A stretch of DNA of 41,119 nt from contig CAJQRU010000005.1 in the NCBI GenBank assembly GCA_905612355.1, positions 1-41,119 on the forward strand, read 5' to 3'. How positions within the stretch are numbered: position 1 is the stretch's first letter; the number at the start of each line of letters is the position of its first letter. The notes under the pieces were generated by a model. The model did not search any database, was not told where the DNA came from, and worked only from the letters and a program-made list of their open reading frames with translations. A program made the translations under genes and the position numbers. This document shows, in pieces, positions 1-7,374 of this stretch. The DNA is from an uncultured Gammaproteobacteria bacterium. GTDB taxonomy: Bacteria; Pseudomonadota; Gammaproteobacteria; Arenicellales; UBA868.

Positions 1-294
1 AGAAGAATCAATCGACAGAGGAACATCAGTCAAAGACTGCACCAATTGAATGCACTCAGCCAGTATCCGAGGCTCGTCGGCAAGCGGAATACCCGCGTTA
101 ATATCCAACATGTGGGCACCGGCTTCAATCTGGGCCAAAGCCTCCACTTCGACTCGGCTATAGTCGCCGCTGCGCATCTCTTCCGCCAAACGTTTGCGAC
201 CTGTGGGGTTGATTCTCTCGCCTATAATACAAAATGGCTGATCAAAGCCTATGCGAACCTCGCGTTTGGCAGAACTAACTAATGTTGTGGTCAT
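1..294 (-). CDS. Methyltetrahydrofolate:corrinoid methyltransferase (pterin-binding domain), N-terminal part
   Basis: The gene runs off the left edge; only the first 98 codons, starting at the ATG complementary to 292-294, are present. The protein has the pterin-binding (dihydropteroate-synthase-like) fold signatures shared with MetH and AcsE: IIGERINPTGRK near residue 23, then AGAHMLDINAG near residue 62, and an SIDSS strand at the edge. These enzymes move a methyl group between a corrinoid protein and tetrahydrofolate in the cytoplasm. It is the last visible gene of a minus-strand cluster with 5 to 18 nt gaps that also contains the corrinoid protein at 1240-1965, its likely partner. The direction of transfer (probably methyl-corrinoid to THF) is inference. 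The family call is firm; the substrate is unknown because no substrate-specific methyltransferase is in the window. Confidence 0.9.
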   Translation of the reverse strand, partial: MTTTLVSSAKREVRIGFDQPFCIIGERINPTGRKRLAEEMRSGDYSRVEVEALAQIEAGAHMLDINAGIPLADEPRILAECIQLVQSLTDVPLSIDSS

Positions 295-299
295 TGTTA

Positions 300-608
300 T
301 TATTCCTCGGCAGCACTAGCCACACCTTTTGAGCGAATCAACACGAGTAAATCACCGTCACTAAATTGTTGATCTAGATTGTCCGCAGCGGCCTGTGCCT
401 CGGCTTCGAGGTCATCACTGCAATTTCTCGAGTCGCGGCGCCATTCACTAAGATAAGCATCACTGCTGCCCTTTCCCGCGCGCATTGCTGCGCGATCTAT
501 AGCTTCCTGAAAACGATGGGCAAGACGTATCTTAGTGCTACGGCGACCCGCCTTCGCAACAATCTGCGATGGAATGTCCCGCCAATAGATAGTGATTAAT
601 TTTGCCAT
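300..608 (-). CDS. PF13769-type 'virulence factor' family small protein
   Basis: A 102-residue soluble protein without signal peptide or membrane segment. The N-terminus MAKLITIYWRDIPSQIVAK and the following charged stretch with RFQEAIDRAAMRAGK resemble the PF13769 family, which carries the uninformative name 'virulence factor' and is often found beside corrinoid methyltransferase genes. It lies 7 nt downstream of the DUF1638 gene and 5 nt upstream of the pterin-binding methyltransferase, so it is almost certainly co-transcribed with them. Its biochemical role is not known. The neighbourhood suggests an accessory function in methyl transfer, corrinoid handling or assembly of the complex; that is inference. 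Confidence 0.75.
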   Translation of the reverse strand: MAKLITIYWRDIPSQIVAKAGRRSTKIRLAHRFQEAIDRAAMRAGKGSSDAYLSEWRRDSRNCSDDLEAEAQAAADNLDQQFSDGDLLVLIRSKGVASAAEE

Positions 609-615
609 CGGGCTG

Positions 616-1221
616 TCATGCCGTTGGGGCAGCGACCCTTATCAGTGATTCTTCAAGCTGCCCATAACCTGTCACGACATGCTCGAATTCAAGTCCCAGT
701 TGAGCGGCAGCACCCCGGGCCCGCTCAAGTAGATCGGCAGAATCCCCTTGTGAGAGATAGACCAACCTGTGGTAGTTTTCAAAATACTGTTCATGTAGCT
801 CTGGATACCGATCAAGACCAAGCCCCTGAATCACTAAGCGGTCAAAATTACGCGCCAAAAAATCGGTCAGATAAAAAGTCCCGGGCTCACGCTCATGCAA
901 CTGGGCAAAACGATCTGTCCCGGCAAAGAATTCATAACAATGTGCGCCTGGGAGCCGTTCTATACCCTCTGCCTCAAGCAGCTTATCAAGCATCCCCCCC
1001 GTACCACAGTCCGCATAAGCCATGAAAACCTGATCGAATTGTTTACCTATCTCATTGAGTTTCGCCTGCACGGCACCCGGTATTTCCTCCGGCCTATTGT
1101 GCAACTCCGCAGGCAAACACTGAATGCTCACATGCTGCCAGCGATTGACTTCGATCAGCGCAGTGATTTCATGAGCAAGCGCACCGCAGGCAATGATCAA
1201 CAGCGATGCGTCATTGGACAT
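616..1221 (-). CDS. DUF1638 family protein
   Basis: A 201-residue protein matching the DUF1638 family by overall sequence: an N-terminal LIIACGALAHEI strand, a central MAYADCGTGGMLD motif, then LPGAHCYEFFAG and a C-terminal region with LGLDRYPEL. Several conserved Cys, His and Asp residues (C12, the DCGTGG turn, HCYEF) could bind a metal or a thiol substrate, but no activity has been assigned to the family as far as I know. It sits between the corrinoid protein (18 nt upstream) and the PF13769 protein (7 nt downstream) in one transcription unit, a linkage seen repeatedly for this family. A function in the corrinoid methyl-transfer pathway is inferred from that linkage only. Confidence 0.88.
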   Translation of the reverse strand: MSNDASLLIIACGALAHEITALIEVNRWQHVSIQCLPAELHNRPEEIPGAVQAKLNEIGKQFDQVFMAYADCGTGGMLDKLLEAEGIERLPGAHCYEFFAGTDRFAQLHEREPGTFYLTDFLARNFDRLVIQGLGLDRYPELHEQYFENYHRLVYLSQGDSADLLERARGAAAQLGLEFEHVVTGYGQLEESLIRVAAPTA

Positions 1222-1239
1222 CTGCCCAATCAGAACCGT

Positions 1240-1965
1240 TCAGGCCGGCAGTGGCGTGCCACGTCGTTCAGCAATCAATCTTTTTGCCGTCTCAACCGCG
1301 ACCGCTGCATCTCGGCAATAGGCGTCTGCACCGATGGCTTCGCCAAACTCTTCATTCAGTGGAGCGCCACCAACCATGACGATGTAATCATTGCGTAGTC
1401 CCTTTTCTATCAGCGTGTCGATGACTACTTTCATATACGTCATGGTGGTGGTTAACAGCGCCGACATACCAAGAATATCAGGCTGATGTTCTTCGAGCGC
1501 AGCTAGGTACTCTTCGACCGAGTTATTGATGCCAATGTTAATGACTTCAAAACCGGCGCCTTCCATCATCATACATACCAGATTTTTTCCGATATCGTGG
1601 ATATCACCTTTAACAGTGCCGGCAACCATTTTACCAATCGCTACGGCACCAGTTTCTGCGAGCAAAGGCCGCAGCACTTCCATACCCCCTTTCATGGCAT
1701 TTGCCGACATCAGAACTTCCGGTACAAAAAGTATGCCGTCTCGAAAATCAATCCCAACGATGCGCATGCCCTCCACCAATGCATCGTTAAGCACTTTGTC
1801 TGGTGCCCAATCCCGTTCCAACAGGATGTGGGTACCTTCTACAATCTCCTCCCTAAGACCATCGTAGAGATCGTCGTGCATCTGTTCGACGAGTTCCTCA
1901 TTACTCAGGGCCCTAAGATCGATCTCGTCGTCTTCAGGCACGTTGGAATCTGGGGCATCGTTCAT
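1240..1965 (-). CDS. Corrinoid (B12-binding) methyltransferase protein, MtbC/MttC-like
   Basis: A 241-residue protein with the two modules of methyltransferase corrinoid proteins. Residues about 20-105 form the helical cap domain (B12-binding 2), and residues about 110-230 form the Rossmann-like cobalamin-binding domain. The lower-ligand motif D-x-H-x-x-G is present as GDIHDIGKN near residue 120, followed by MSALLTTTM and VGGAPLNEEF, the usual SxL and GG elements. It carries the methyl group between a substrate-specific methyltransferase and the pterin-binding protein at the left edge. It is the first gene of the cluster. About 30 acidic residues precede the cap domain (PEDDEIDLRALSNEEL), which is longer than in MtbC. 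Family assignment is firm; substrate (glycine betaine, a methylamine or another methylated compound) cannot be told from this gene. Confidence 0.93.
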   Translation of the reverse strand: MNDAPDSNVPEDDEIDLRALSNEELVEQMHDDLYDGLREEIVEGTHILLERDWAPDKVLNDALVEGMRIVGIDFRDGILFVPEVLMSANAMKGGMEVLRPLLAETGAVAIGKMVAGTVKGDIHDIGKNLVCMMMEGAGFEVINIGINNSVEEYLAALEEHQPDILGMSALLTTTMTYMKVVIDTLIEKGLRNDYIVMVGGAPLNEEFGEAIGADAYCRDAAVAVETAKRLIAERRGTPLPA

Positions 1966-2183
1966 GGCGTTACTCGACTACTGTAATCGCGCGGAATTCT
2001 AGCTCTAGTAGCAGTCAAGCACCATATCAAGTGCGTCTTAATGCGACCTGTGCACACGACAAAAACGACCTTATTCGCGACCACAACATCCTTGTGCTGT
2101 CGGGGGTTTATTAACCTGATACAAATGCCCTGTTGAAAGGCACTTACTTAATCGCAGGGAACGGGCTTAGGCCATGAGACCGA
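1966..2183. other. Intergenic region upstream of the corrinoid cluster
   Basis: These 218 nt separate the end of the DUF1015 gene from the start of the corrinoid-protein gene, both on the minus strand, and probably hold the cluster's promoter. On the minus strand TTGATA and TAGAGC with a 17-nt spacer lie around 2000-2030, a weak sigma70-like pair at best. I looked for conserved blocks of a cobalamin riboswitch and saw none. No convincing terminator hairpin with a U-tract was seen. Confidence 0.3.
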
Positions 2184-3428
2184 CTAGAACATTCGAACGA
2201 ATAGACCTGACCGTGCCTTCGGTACGAAATTAGTCGACTTTGGGGGCATCACCTGACGTTTGTCAGCCACGCTTGTTAGTTGTTCAACAGTCGGCGGAAA
2301 ACACACAAACCCGACATCACTGTCCTTATCACAGCAGGCACGGAGTCCTGCCAGACCGAGTTCTCCGCTTAGAAAACCCAAACGCGAATCAGCACGGGGG
2401 TCACGGATGTTAAGTAACGGCGCCAAAATTTGGTTCTGCAACAAGGAAACGTCCAAATTAGTAGCCAGCTCGCTAGACAAGCAGGTCCGATCGAAATCGA
2501 GACGATAATTCTCTCCTCCGAGCAACATAATAAATTGCCCAGATCGAGTCGGCCCGGTCTGTGCGATCGTTTCAGAGTGAATTTTTTCAACCGCCACCAC
2601 GCTCGACAGCGCGCGCAGAAATGCGCCCTGATCAAACCGATCGGGATGACGCACATAACGATTATGAGACAACAATCGAAGATCCTCTAGCGGCACCAGC
2701 AACACCAGAAGCTGAGCCCAGCCTGCATCGGGAGACAACACCTGACCTGCGTCTATCTGACGCGCTACAAATTTCGCCCCAGCAGCTGCCCGATGGTGTC
2801 CATCGGTAATATACGTCGTACCAACCTTGGAAAAATCATGTTGTAGTTCCGTGACCCTCTCTGGATCACTCACCTGCCAAACCATTTGGCGCACTCGATC
2901 GTCGGTAACGAAGTCAAGGAGCGGTTCTCTGTCCATCACCTCATCAAGATGCGTTGCAATTTTGGCTTGACCGGAATAAGCAAGACACACAGGACTCGAA
3001 CTTGCCCGAACGCTTTCCAAGTAACATGTCAGTTGCTCTTCTCGATCACCTCGCGTGTGCTCGTGGGGGAGCATACGACCCTGCTCGTACTCGGCCAACG
3101 GCACCGCCGCAACCAGTCCCGATTGCTCATGATTATTTGACTCCTGCCGGTATATATAGAGCGCGGACCCACGACACGGAGAAAACGACCCATCAGCCAA
3201 CAATCTGGCCAACGTGCGCCGATTGTTGGCCATCAAGGTATCCATCGATGGGGCCGCCCCTAACGGATACTCATCAACCGACCGCATCGCATTCAAATAA
3301 TTGTCTGGGTGCCCTTCGGCAAACTGGAAACGTTCCGCTCCCGACATGGAATCGTAGTACGGCGCTACCACTGACTTTGCCATTGGCGGCAGTACCGTAT
3401 GGGCAGAAAATGGCTGGATGTCCGTCAT
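2184..3428 (-). CDS. DUF1015 family protein (serA/serC-associated)
   Basis: A 414-residue cytoplasmic protein of the DUF1015 family. Recognisable family blocks are VAPYYDSMS near residue 22, a YIYRQE strand near 92, the TYITDGHHRAAA motif near residue 206 (conserved DGHHR) and HNRYVR near 255. DUF1015 genes are frequently found beside serA and serC, as here: the gene starts 25 nt after the serC stop on the same strand. The HH motif and the linkage suggest an enzyme acting near phosphoserine metabolism, but the reaction is unknown to me. The length is typical for the family and no truncation is visible. Confidence 0.87.
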   Translation of the reverse strand: MTDIQPFSAHTVLPPMAKSVVAPYYDSMSGAERFQFAEGHPDNYLNAMRSVDEYPLGAAPSMDTLMANNRRTLARLLADGSFSPCRGSALYIYRQESNNHEQSGLVAAVPLAEYEQGRMLPHEHTRGDREEQLTCYLESVRASSSPVCLAYSGQAKIATHLDEVMDREPLLDFVTDDRVRQMVWQVSDPERVTELQHDFSKVGTTYITDGHHRAAAGAKFVARQIDAGQVLSPDAGWAQLLVLLVPLEDLRLLSHNRYVRHPDRFDQGAFLRALSSVVAVEKIHSETIAQTGPTRSGQFIMLLGGENYRLDFDRTCLSSELATNLDVSLLQNQILAPLLNIRDPRADSRLGFLSGELGLAGLRACCDKDSDVGFVCFPPTVEQLTSVADKRQVMPPKSTNFVPKARSGLFVRMF

Positions 3429-3453
3429 GATCCCACGGGTACCCCGATGCTTT

Positions 3454-4539
3454 TCAAGCCGGATTTCGGCTGCAGAAATCTTGCATAAACTGAGTTAGCA
3501 CCGCGACGCTTTCTATCGGCATCGCATTGTAAATACTGGCTCGACACCCGCCGACTGTGCGGTGCCCCTTCAGATTGACCAAATCAGCAGCACTAGCCTC
3601 CCTCAGAAATTGTTCTTCGAGGTTTTCATTGGGAAGGCGAAAAACAACATTCATGACTGACCGATACGCAGGGGTAACCGGACAGTCGTAATACCCGTCA
3701 CTGCCATCGATCGCGTTATAGAGCAACGATGCTTTGCGGTTGGCTTCCAGCTCGATGCCCTCGAGACCTCCCTTCTTCTTCATCCATTTCAGAACCTTGC
3801 CGAGAACGTAAATGGCGAATACCGGTGGTGTATTGAACATCGATGATTTGTCCACCTGAACAGAATACCGAAGATATTGCCCAATTTGATCGCTTGCATC
3901 ATCTAGAGCGGAACGACGAACGATCACCATAGCGAGTCCTGCCGGACCGAGATTTTTTTGCACACCACCGTACACAAGATCAAAACGCGACCACGGAACT
4001 GGTCGTGTCATGTAGTCAGATGACATATCTGCTACGAGTGGCACCTCTACCTCTGGCCATTCGAAATAACGAATGCCACCGATGGTTTCGTTCGATGTGA
4101 TGTGCAGATAACGAGTATTCGGAAAAAGTTTAATCTCTTCGGTGATTGGCATGCGAGCATAACGGTCAGCCTTACCATCCCATGCCACATAAACGTCCCC
4201 GTAATAACGAGCATCTGCGATGGCACCTTTCGCCCAATGCCCGGAATTAACGTAAGCGGCCCGAGCGCCATCGCCAAGGAGATTCATTGGCACCATCGAG
4301 AATTGCAAAGTAGCACCGCCTTGCAATAACAAAATCTCAAACTCATTCGGCACACCATATTGCTCTCGAACCAGCGTAATGGCTTCTTCAAAAACCGCGT
4401 CGAAATGTTGGCCTCGATGACTCATCTCAATCAACGACATGCCCGACCCCTGATAATCAACCATTTCCGCCTGCAAGGCTTCCAGCACCTCTACTGGCAA
4501 GGTGCAAGGACCAGCGCTGAAGTTGTGTGCCCGAGTCAT
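3454..4539 (-). CDS. serC: Phosphoserine aminotransferase
   Basis: SerC converts 3-phosphohydroxypyruvate and glutamate to O-phosphoserine and 2-oxoglutarate. The 361-residue product begins MTRAHNFSAGPCTLP, the typical SerC N-terminus, and the PLP-binding lysine is K195 in YGGVQKNLGPAG. HRTVGGCRASIYNAMP near the C-terminus is also characteristic. I chose the internal ATG at 4537-4539 over a start 13 codons upstream because it gives the family N-terminus, is preceded by GAGGTAAC, and removes an overlap with serA. The gene lies 13 nt downstream of serA and 25 nt upstream of the DUF1015 gene, so the three probably form one operon supplying serine, a major source of one-carbon units for tetrahydrofolate. 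Confidence 0.95.
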   Translation of the reverse strand: MTRAHNFSAGPCTLPVEVLEALQAEMVDYQGSGMSLIEMSHRGQHFDAVFEEAITLVREQYGVPNEFEILLLQGGATLQFSMVPMNLLGDGARAAYVNSGHWAKGAIADARYYGDVYVAWDGKADRYARMPITEEIKLFPNTRYLHITSNETIGGIRYFEWPEVEVPLVADMSSDYMTRPVPWSRFDLVYGGVQKNLGPAGLAMVIVRRSALDDASDQIGQYLRYSVQVDKSSMFNTPPVFAIYVLGKVLKWMKKKGGLEGIELEANRKASLLYNAIDGSDGYYDCPVTPAYRSVMNVVFRLPNENLEEQFLREASAADLVNLKGHRTVGGCRASIYNAMPIESVAVLTQFMQDFCSRNPA

Positions 4540-4552
4540 AGTCAAAGTTACC

Positions 4553-5527
4553 TCATTGCCCAGTCGATGGATTGACACAGTTAATCATGTGCCCCGAGGT
4601 GAACGCATCAATCACCTCAAGCACACCAGCCGCCACGGCGATCTGTGCCTGCGTGGTTGATGCCCCAATATGGTGAGTACCATAAACGTTCGGGTGCCGA
4701 GCCAGTGCCGAGTCAAACTCACCCTGTGCAGTGCCAGGCTCATCCCGGTATACGTCCAAGCCAACAAGAATACCCTTTTTATCCATTACCTCAATCAGAG
4801 CAGGTTCATCTATCAAATCACCACGGGAGGTATTGATGATGATGGTTCCCGGTCCAAGCTTGGCCAGAAAACTGGCATTCACCATATTGCGGGTCTGGTC
4901 CGTCGCCGGGACATGGAAACTGAGAATGTCGCACACCTCGATTAACGAATCCTGATCAGCAACCAATTTCACGCCAAGTTTCTTCACCTGGCGACGTTTT
5001 TCTTCGAAACGTTCTGGCTGATCGATCGCATAAACTTCGATATCAAAACCGATGGCGCGCTGCGCCATCGCAAGACCTGTGGCCCCTAGACCAAATATCC
5101 CCATTCGGCGACCAACGAGGCCCCTGGATGCGGAAAAGAACTTCTTGTTCCAGTGCCCAGCTCTCAATGAAAACACATTGTCAGGAATCTTTCGATCAAT
5201 CGAAATCAAAAGCCCCATGGCCAGTTCCGCAACTGCCGCTGCATTACGACCTGGCACATTGCAAACTGCAATATCGTGCTTAACCGCAGCCAACGTGTCA
5301 ATCGTATTGGTCCCCGATCCGGCTCTCACAATGAGACGCAGTCGCTCCGCGGAAGCCATCATCGCAGCGGTCACCTGAGTGCTACGAACGACCAGCACCT
5401 CGACATCAGTCAAGGCTGCTGTCAAGCTATCCTCCCCGAGCTCTGGACGGAGCAAACACTCGTGCTGCTCGGCAATCAGTTGATCAACCGCGGCCACGGG
5501 GAATTTATCTGCAATCAGTATATTCAT
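4553..5527 (-). CDS. serA: D-3-phosphoglycerate dehydrogenase, short form
   Basis: A D-2-hydroxyacid dehydrogenase of 324 residues that would catalyse the first step of serine synthesis (3-phosphoglycerate to 3-phosphohydroxypyruvate, NAD-linked). The nucleotide-binding glycine motif is GIFGLGATG near residue 145. The catalytic set is present: RAGSGTNTID near residue 68, NTSRGDLIDE (Arg), DVYRDEPG (Glu) and THHIGAST (His). The protein stops soon after the catalytic domain, so the C-terminal ACT regulatory domain of E. coli SerA is absent and serine feedback through ACT is not expected. The call as SerA rather than another family dehydrogenase rests on the adjacent serC. No strong Shine-Dalgarno sequence precedes the ATG. 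Confidence 0.88.
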   Translation of the reverse strand: MNILIADKFPVAAVDQLIAEQHECLLRPELGEDSLTAALTDVEVLVVRSTQVTAAMMASAERLRLIVRAGSGTNTIDTLAAVKHDIAVCNVPGRNAAAVAELAMGLLISIDRKIPDNVFSLRAGHWNKKFFSASRGLVGRRMGIFGLGATGLAMAQRAIGFDIEVYAIDQPERFEEKRRQVKKLGVKLVADQDSLIEVCDILSFHVPATDQTRNMVNASFLAKLGPGTIIINTSRGDLIDEPALIEVMDKKGILVGLDVYRDEPGTAQGEFDSALARHPNVYGTHHIGASTTQAQIAVAAGVLEVIDAFTSGHMINCVNPSTGQ

Positions 5528-5559
5528 CGCATAAAGATGTTAGGAGTCCGCAACAAACC

Positions 5560-5580
5560 ACCTGGGTTCAGCGCCCAGGT
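5560..5580 (-). promoter_or_regulatory. Hairpin in the serA upstream region
   Basis: ACCTGGG at 5560-5566 and CCCAGGT at 5574-5580 form a perfect 7-bp stem with a 7-nt loop, starting about 33 nt upstream of the serA start codon on the minus strand. It could shape the serA leader or be an operator; no U-tract follows, so it does not look like a terminator. Function is inference. Confidence 0.35.
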
Positions 5581-5715
5581 CATGGCGGCTGATTCTGGGC
5601 TGCACTGATGTTTTGAGCAAACGCGAGCTGGAAACATTTGCGTCATCTGGTCGGTCAGGGTCGCAATCTGGCAACCTAGCGCCCGATTGTCAAAACTAAA
5701 CCTAAACCCTTCAAT

Positions 5716-6561
5716 ATGACTAGCACCACCTGTCTGGTGATTCTTGTAGCGGCTCTGCTACACGCCAGCTGGAATGCGGTTGTCAAATCAGGCGATGACA
5801 AAATGCTCGGCCTGGCCCTTATACATATCGTGGCCGGGGCAATTTGTGTTTTTCTGCTGCCATTTGCTAACTGGCCCGCCCGAGCGGCGTGGCCTTATCT
5901 CGGGCTATCGGTGATGCTTCACTGGGGCTACTACTGGTCTTTAGCCCAAGGGTACCGAGTGGGTGAACTGTCCTATGTTTATCCCATCGCTCGAGGCACC
6001 GCACCGCTGATCGTCGTCGGTGGCGCCGTGGTGTTCGCCAGCGAACTCATCAGCGGTACCACGCTCCTGGGGGTCCTTATTGTTTCGGGAGGGATCATCA
6101 CTCTTGGCCTAGAACAAGGCCTTCCTGACCGGCACCAATGGAAACCACTTTCGTTTGCCCTGCTTACAGGCATATGGATTTCAGCATACACCCTGACTGA
6201 TGCACTCGGCGTTCGCCACTCTGGCAATGCACTGGGATACATCGCGAGCCTATTTATGCTCGAAGCCGTGACCTTCGGTTTGTTGATAGCCTTCATCCGT
6301 CGTCAACAACTGGGCGGTTACCTCAAGTGCAACTGGCGCAGCCTGCTGGGTGGTGGAATCGCTGCGGCGGGCGCATATGGGTTAGTCATTTATGTCATGA
6401 ACTCCAACACCATCGCCATCGTTGCGGCTCTTCGGGAAACGAGCGTCGTCATGGCTGCATTGATTGGCACCCGCCTACTTAAGGAACGCTTCGGACCCAT
6501 CCGACTGACAGCGGCCGTGATGGTAACAATGGGTATTATTCTGATGAATGCTGGCACCTAG
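5716..6561 (+). CDS. EamA/DMT-family transporter
   Basis: A 281-residue, very hydrophobic protein with about ten predicted transmembrane segments arranged as two EamA repeats, typical of drug/metabolite transporters. The N-terminal LVILVAALLHASWNAVVKSG and the later YPIARGTAPL are hallmark stretches of the first repeat, and ALRETSVVMAALIGTRLLKERFG is the equivalent part of the second. It acts in the inner membrane, probably as an exporter of amino acids or other small metabolites; the substrate cannot be read from sequence. It diverges from serA across a 188-nt spacer and ends 41 nt from the convergent FKBP gene, so it is probably a single-gene unit. Confidence 0.9.
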   Translation: MTSTTCLVILVAALLHASWNAVVKSGDDKMLGLALIHIVAGAICVFLLPFANWPARAAWPYLGLSVMLHWGYYWSLAQGYRVGELSYVYPIARGTAPLIVVGGAVVFASELISGTTLLGVLIVSGGIITLGLEQGLPDRHQWKPLSFALLTGIWISAYTLTDALGVRHSGNALGYIASLFMLEAVTFGLLIAFIRRQQLGGYLKCNWRSLLGGGIAAAGAYGLVIYVMNSNTIAIVAALRETSVVMAALIGTRLLKERFGPIRLTAAVMVTMGIILMNAGT

Positions 6562-6602
6562 TGGACGCTGAACTCCACATTACGCATTCCCAACAATTTT
6601 TC

Positions 6603-7292
6603 TCATTTAATCTCCAGCAGTTCAATGTCAAAAACGAGCGTCTGACTCGGGCCAATCATCTGACCCGCTCCGGATGGGCCATAAGCAAGTTCCGGTGGAA
6701 TCACAACTTCCCAAGTGTCACCTTCCACCATATTCAGGAGCGCCATGCGAAATCCAGGAATAAGTCCATTCGGGGTCATCACAACCGGGTAACCCCGTTT
6801 GTAGGAACTGTCGAACTCCGTGCCGTCGGTCAGCCGGCCACGATAATGCACCGCCATCTTGCTCTTAAGCGTGGGCACCGCGCCGCTACCAGCCTTAACC
6901 ACGCGATATTGCAACCCATTCTCCATTTCAACGACTCCTTCTTTGAGGCGGTTGGCGGCCCGAAACGCCTCACCGTCCTTACTGTTTCGCTCGGCAAGTG
7001 ACACCGCTGGGGGGATTTTCTTGCGCTGTTCCTCAAAGGCTGCTTCCATGTCCTGTGCATTAAGAGCCGGGTCCCGACCCGACAGCACATCTGCAATGCC
7101 CCGGGCAAATAGCTCGGCATCCAACTCAAGTTGTTTCCCCAACACCTGGTCTGCCAAATCACTGCCCAATTGATAGCCAAGTGCGTAACTGAACTTTTGC
7201 CCGAACGTCTTGATCTCCGCATCGTCAGCGCCAGCCGACACCGACACCGACACCGACATTCCCACTACAACCAGCATTAACCATTTTCTCAT
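6603..7292 (-). CDS. FKBP-type peptidyl-prolyl cis-trans isomerase, exported (Mip/FkpA-like)
   Basis: A 229-residue protein with a signal peptide (MRKWLMLVVVGMSVSVSVSAGA), an N-terminal helical dimerisation domain (FSYALGYQLGSDLADQ near residue 35, the Mip/FkpA pattern) and a C-terminal FKBP domain from about residue 125. The FKBP core shows VHYRGRLTDGTEFDSSYKRG, NGLIPGFRMAL, WEVVIPPELAYG and LVFDIELLEIK. It should catalyse proline isomerisation during folding in the periplasm. I chose the ATG at 7290-7292, with GAGAG upstream, over a TTG two codons earlier. The signal peptide contains a perfect hexanucleotide tandem repeat (separate entry). Confidence 0.93.
   Translation of the reverse strand: MRKWLMLVVVGMSVSVSVSAGADDAEIKTFGQKFSYALGYQLGSDLADQVLGKQLELDAELFARGIADVLSGRDPALNAQDMEAAFEEQRKKIPPAVSLAERNSKDGEAFRAANRLKEGVVEMENGLQYRVVKAGSGAVPTLKSKMAVHYRGRLTDGTEFDSSYKRGYPVVMTPNGLIPGFRMALLNMVEGDTWEVVIPPELAYGPSGAGQMIGPSQTLVFDIELLEIK
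7237..7258. repeat. Hexanucleotide tandem repeat in an FKBP signal peptide
   Basis: GACACC is repeated three times in full followed by GACA. On the coding (minus) strand it encodes the alternating Ser-Val run of the signal peptide. Gain or loss of a unit would keep the frame and change the hydrophobic core by two residues. Confidence 0.85.
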
Positions 7293-7374
7293 TACCAAAC
7301 TCTCATGATTCGATGACGTAGCGACATCCTACCATTGCAATTCGAGGTGAGGTCCTAATCGATAGACTGCGGCA

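Noticed and set aside
46-282. Open frame of 78 codons on the plus strand
   Set aside because: It is antisense to the pterin-binding methyltransferase, whose minus-strand translation has clear family motifs.
1966-2183. Cobalamin riboswitch upstream of the corrinoid protein gene
   Set aside because: None of the conserved sequence blocks of that riboswitch could be found on the minus strand.
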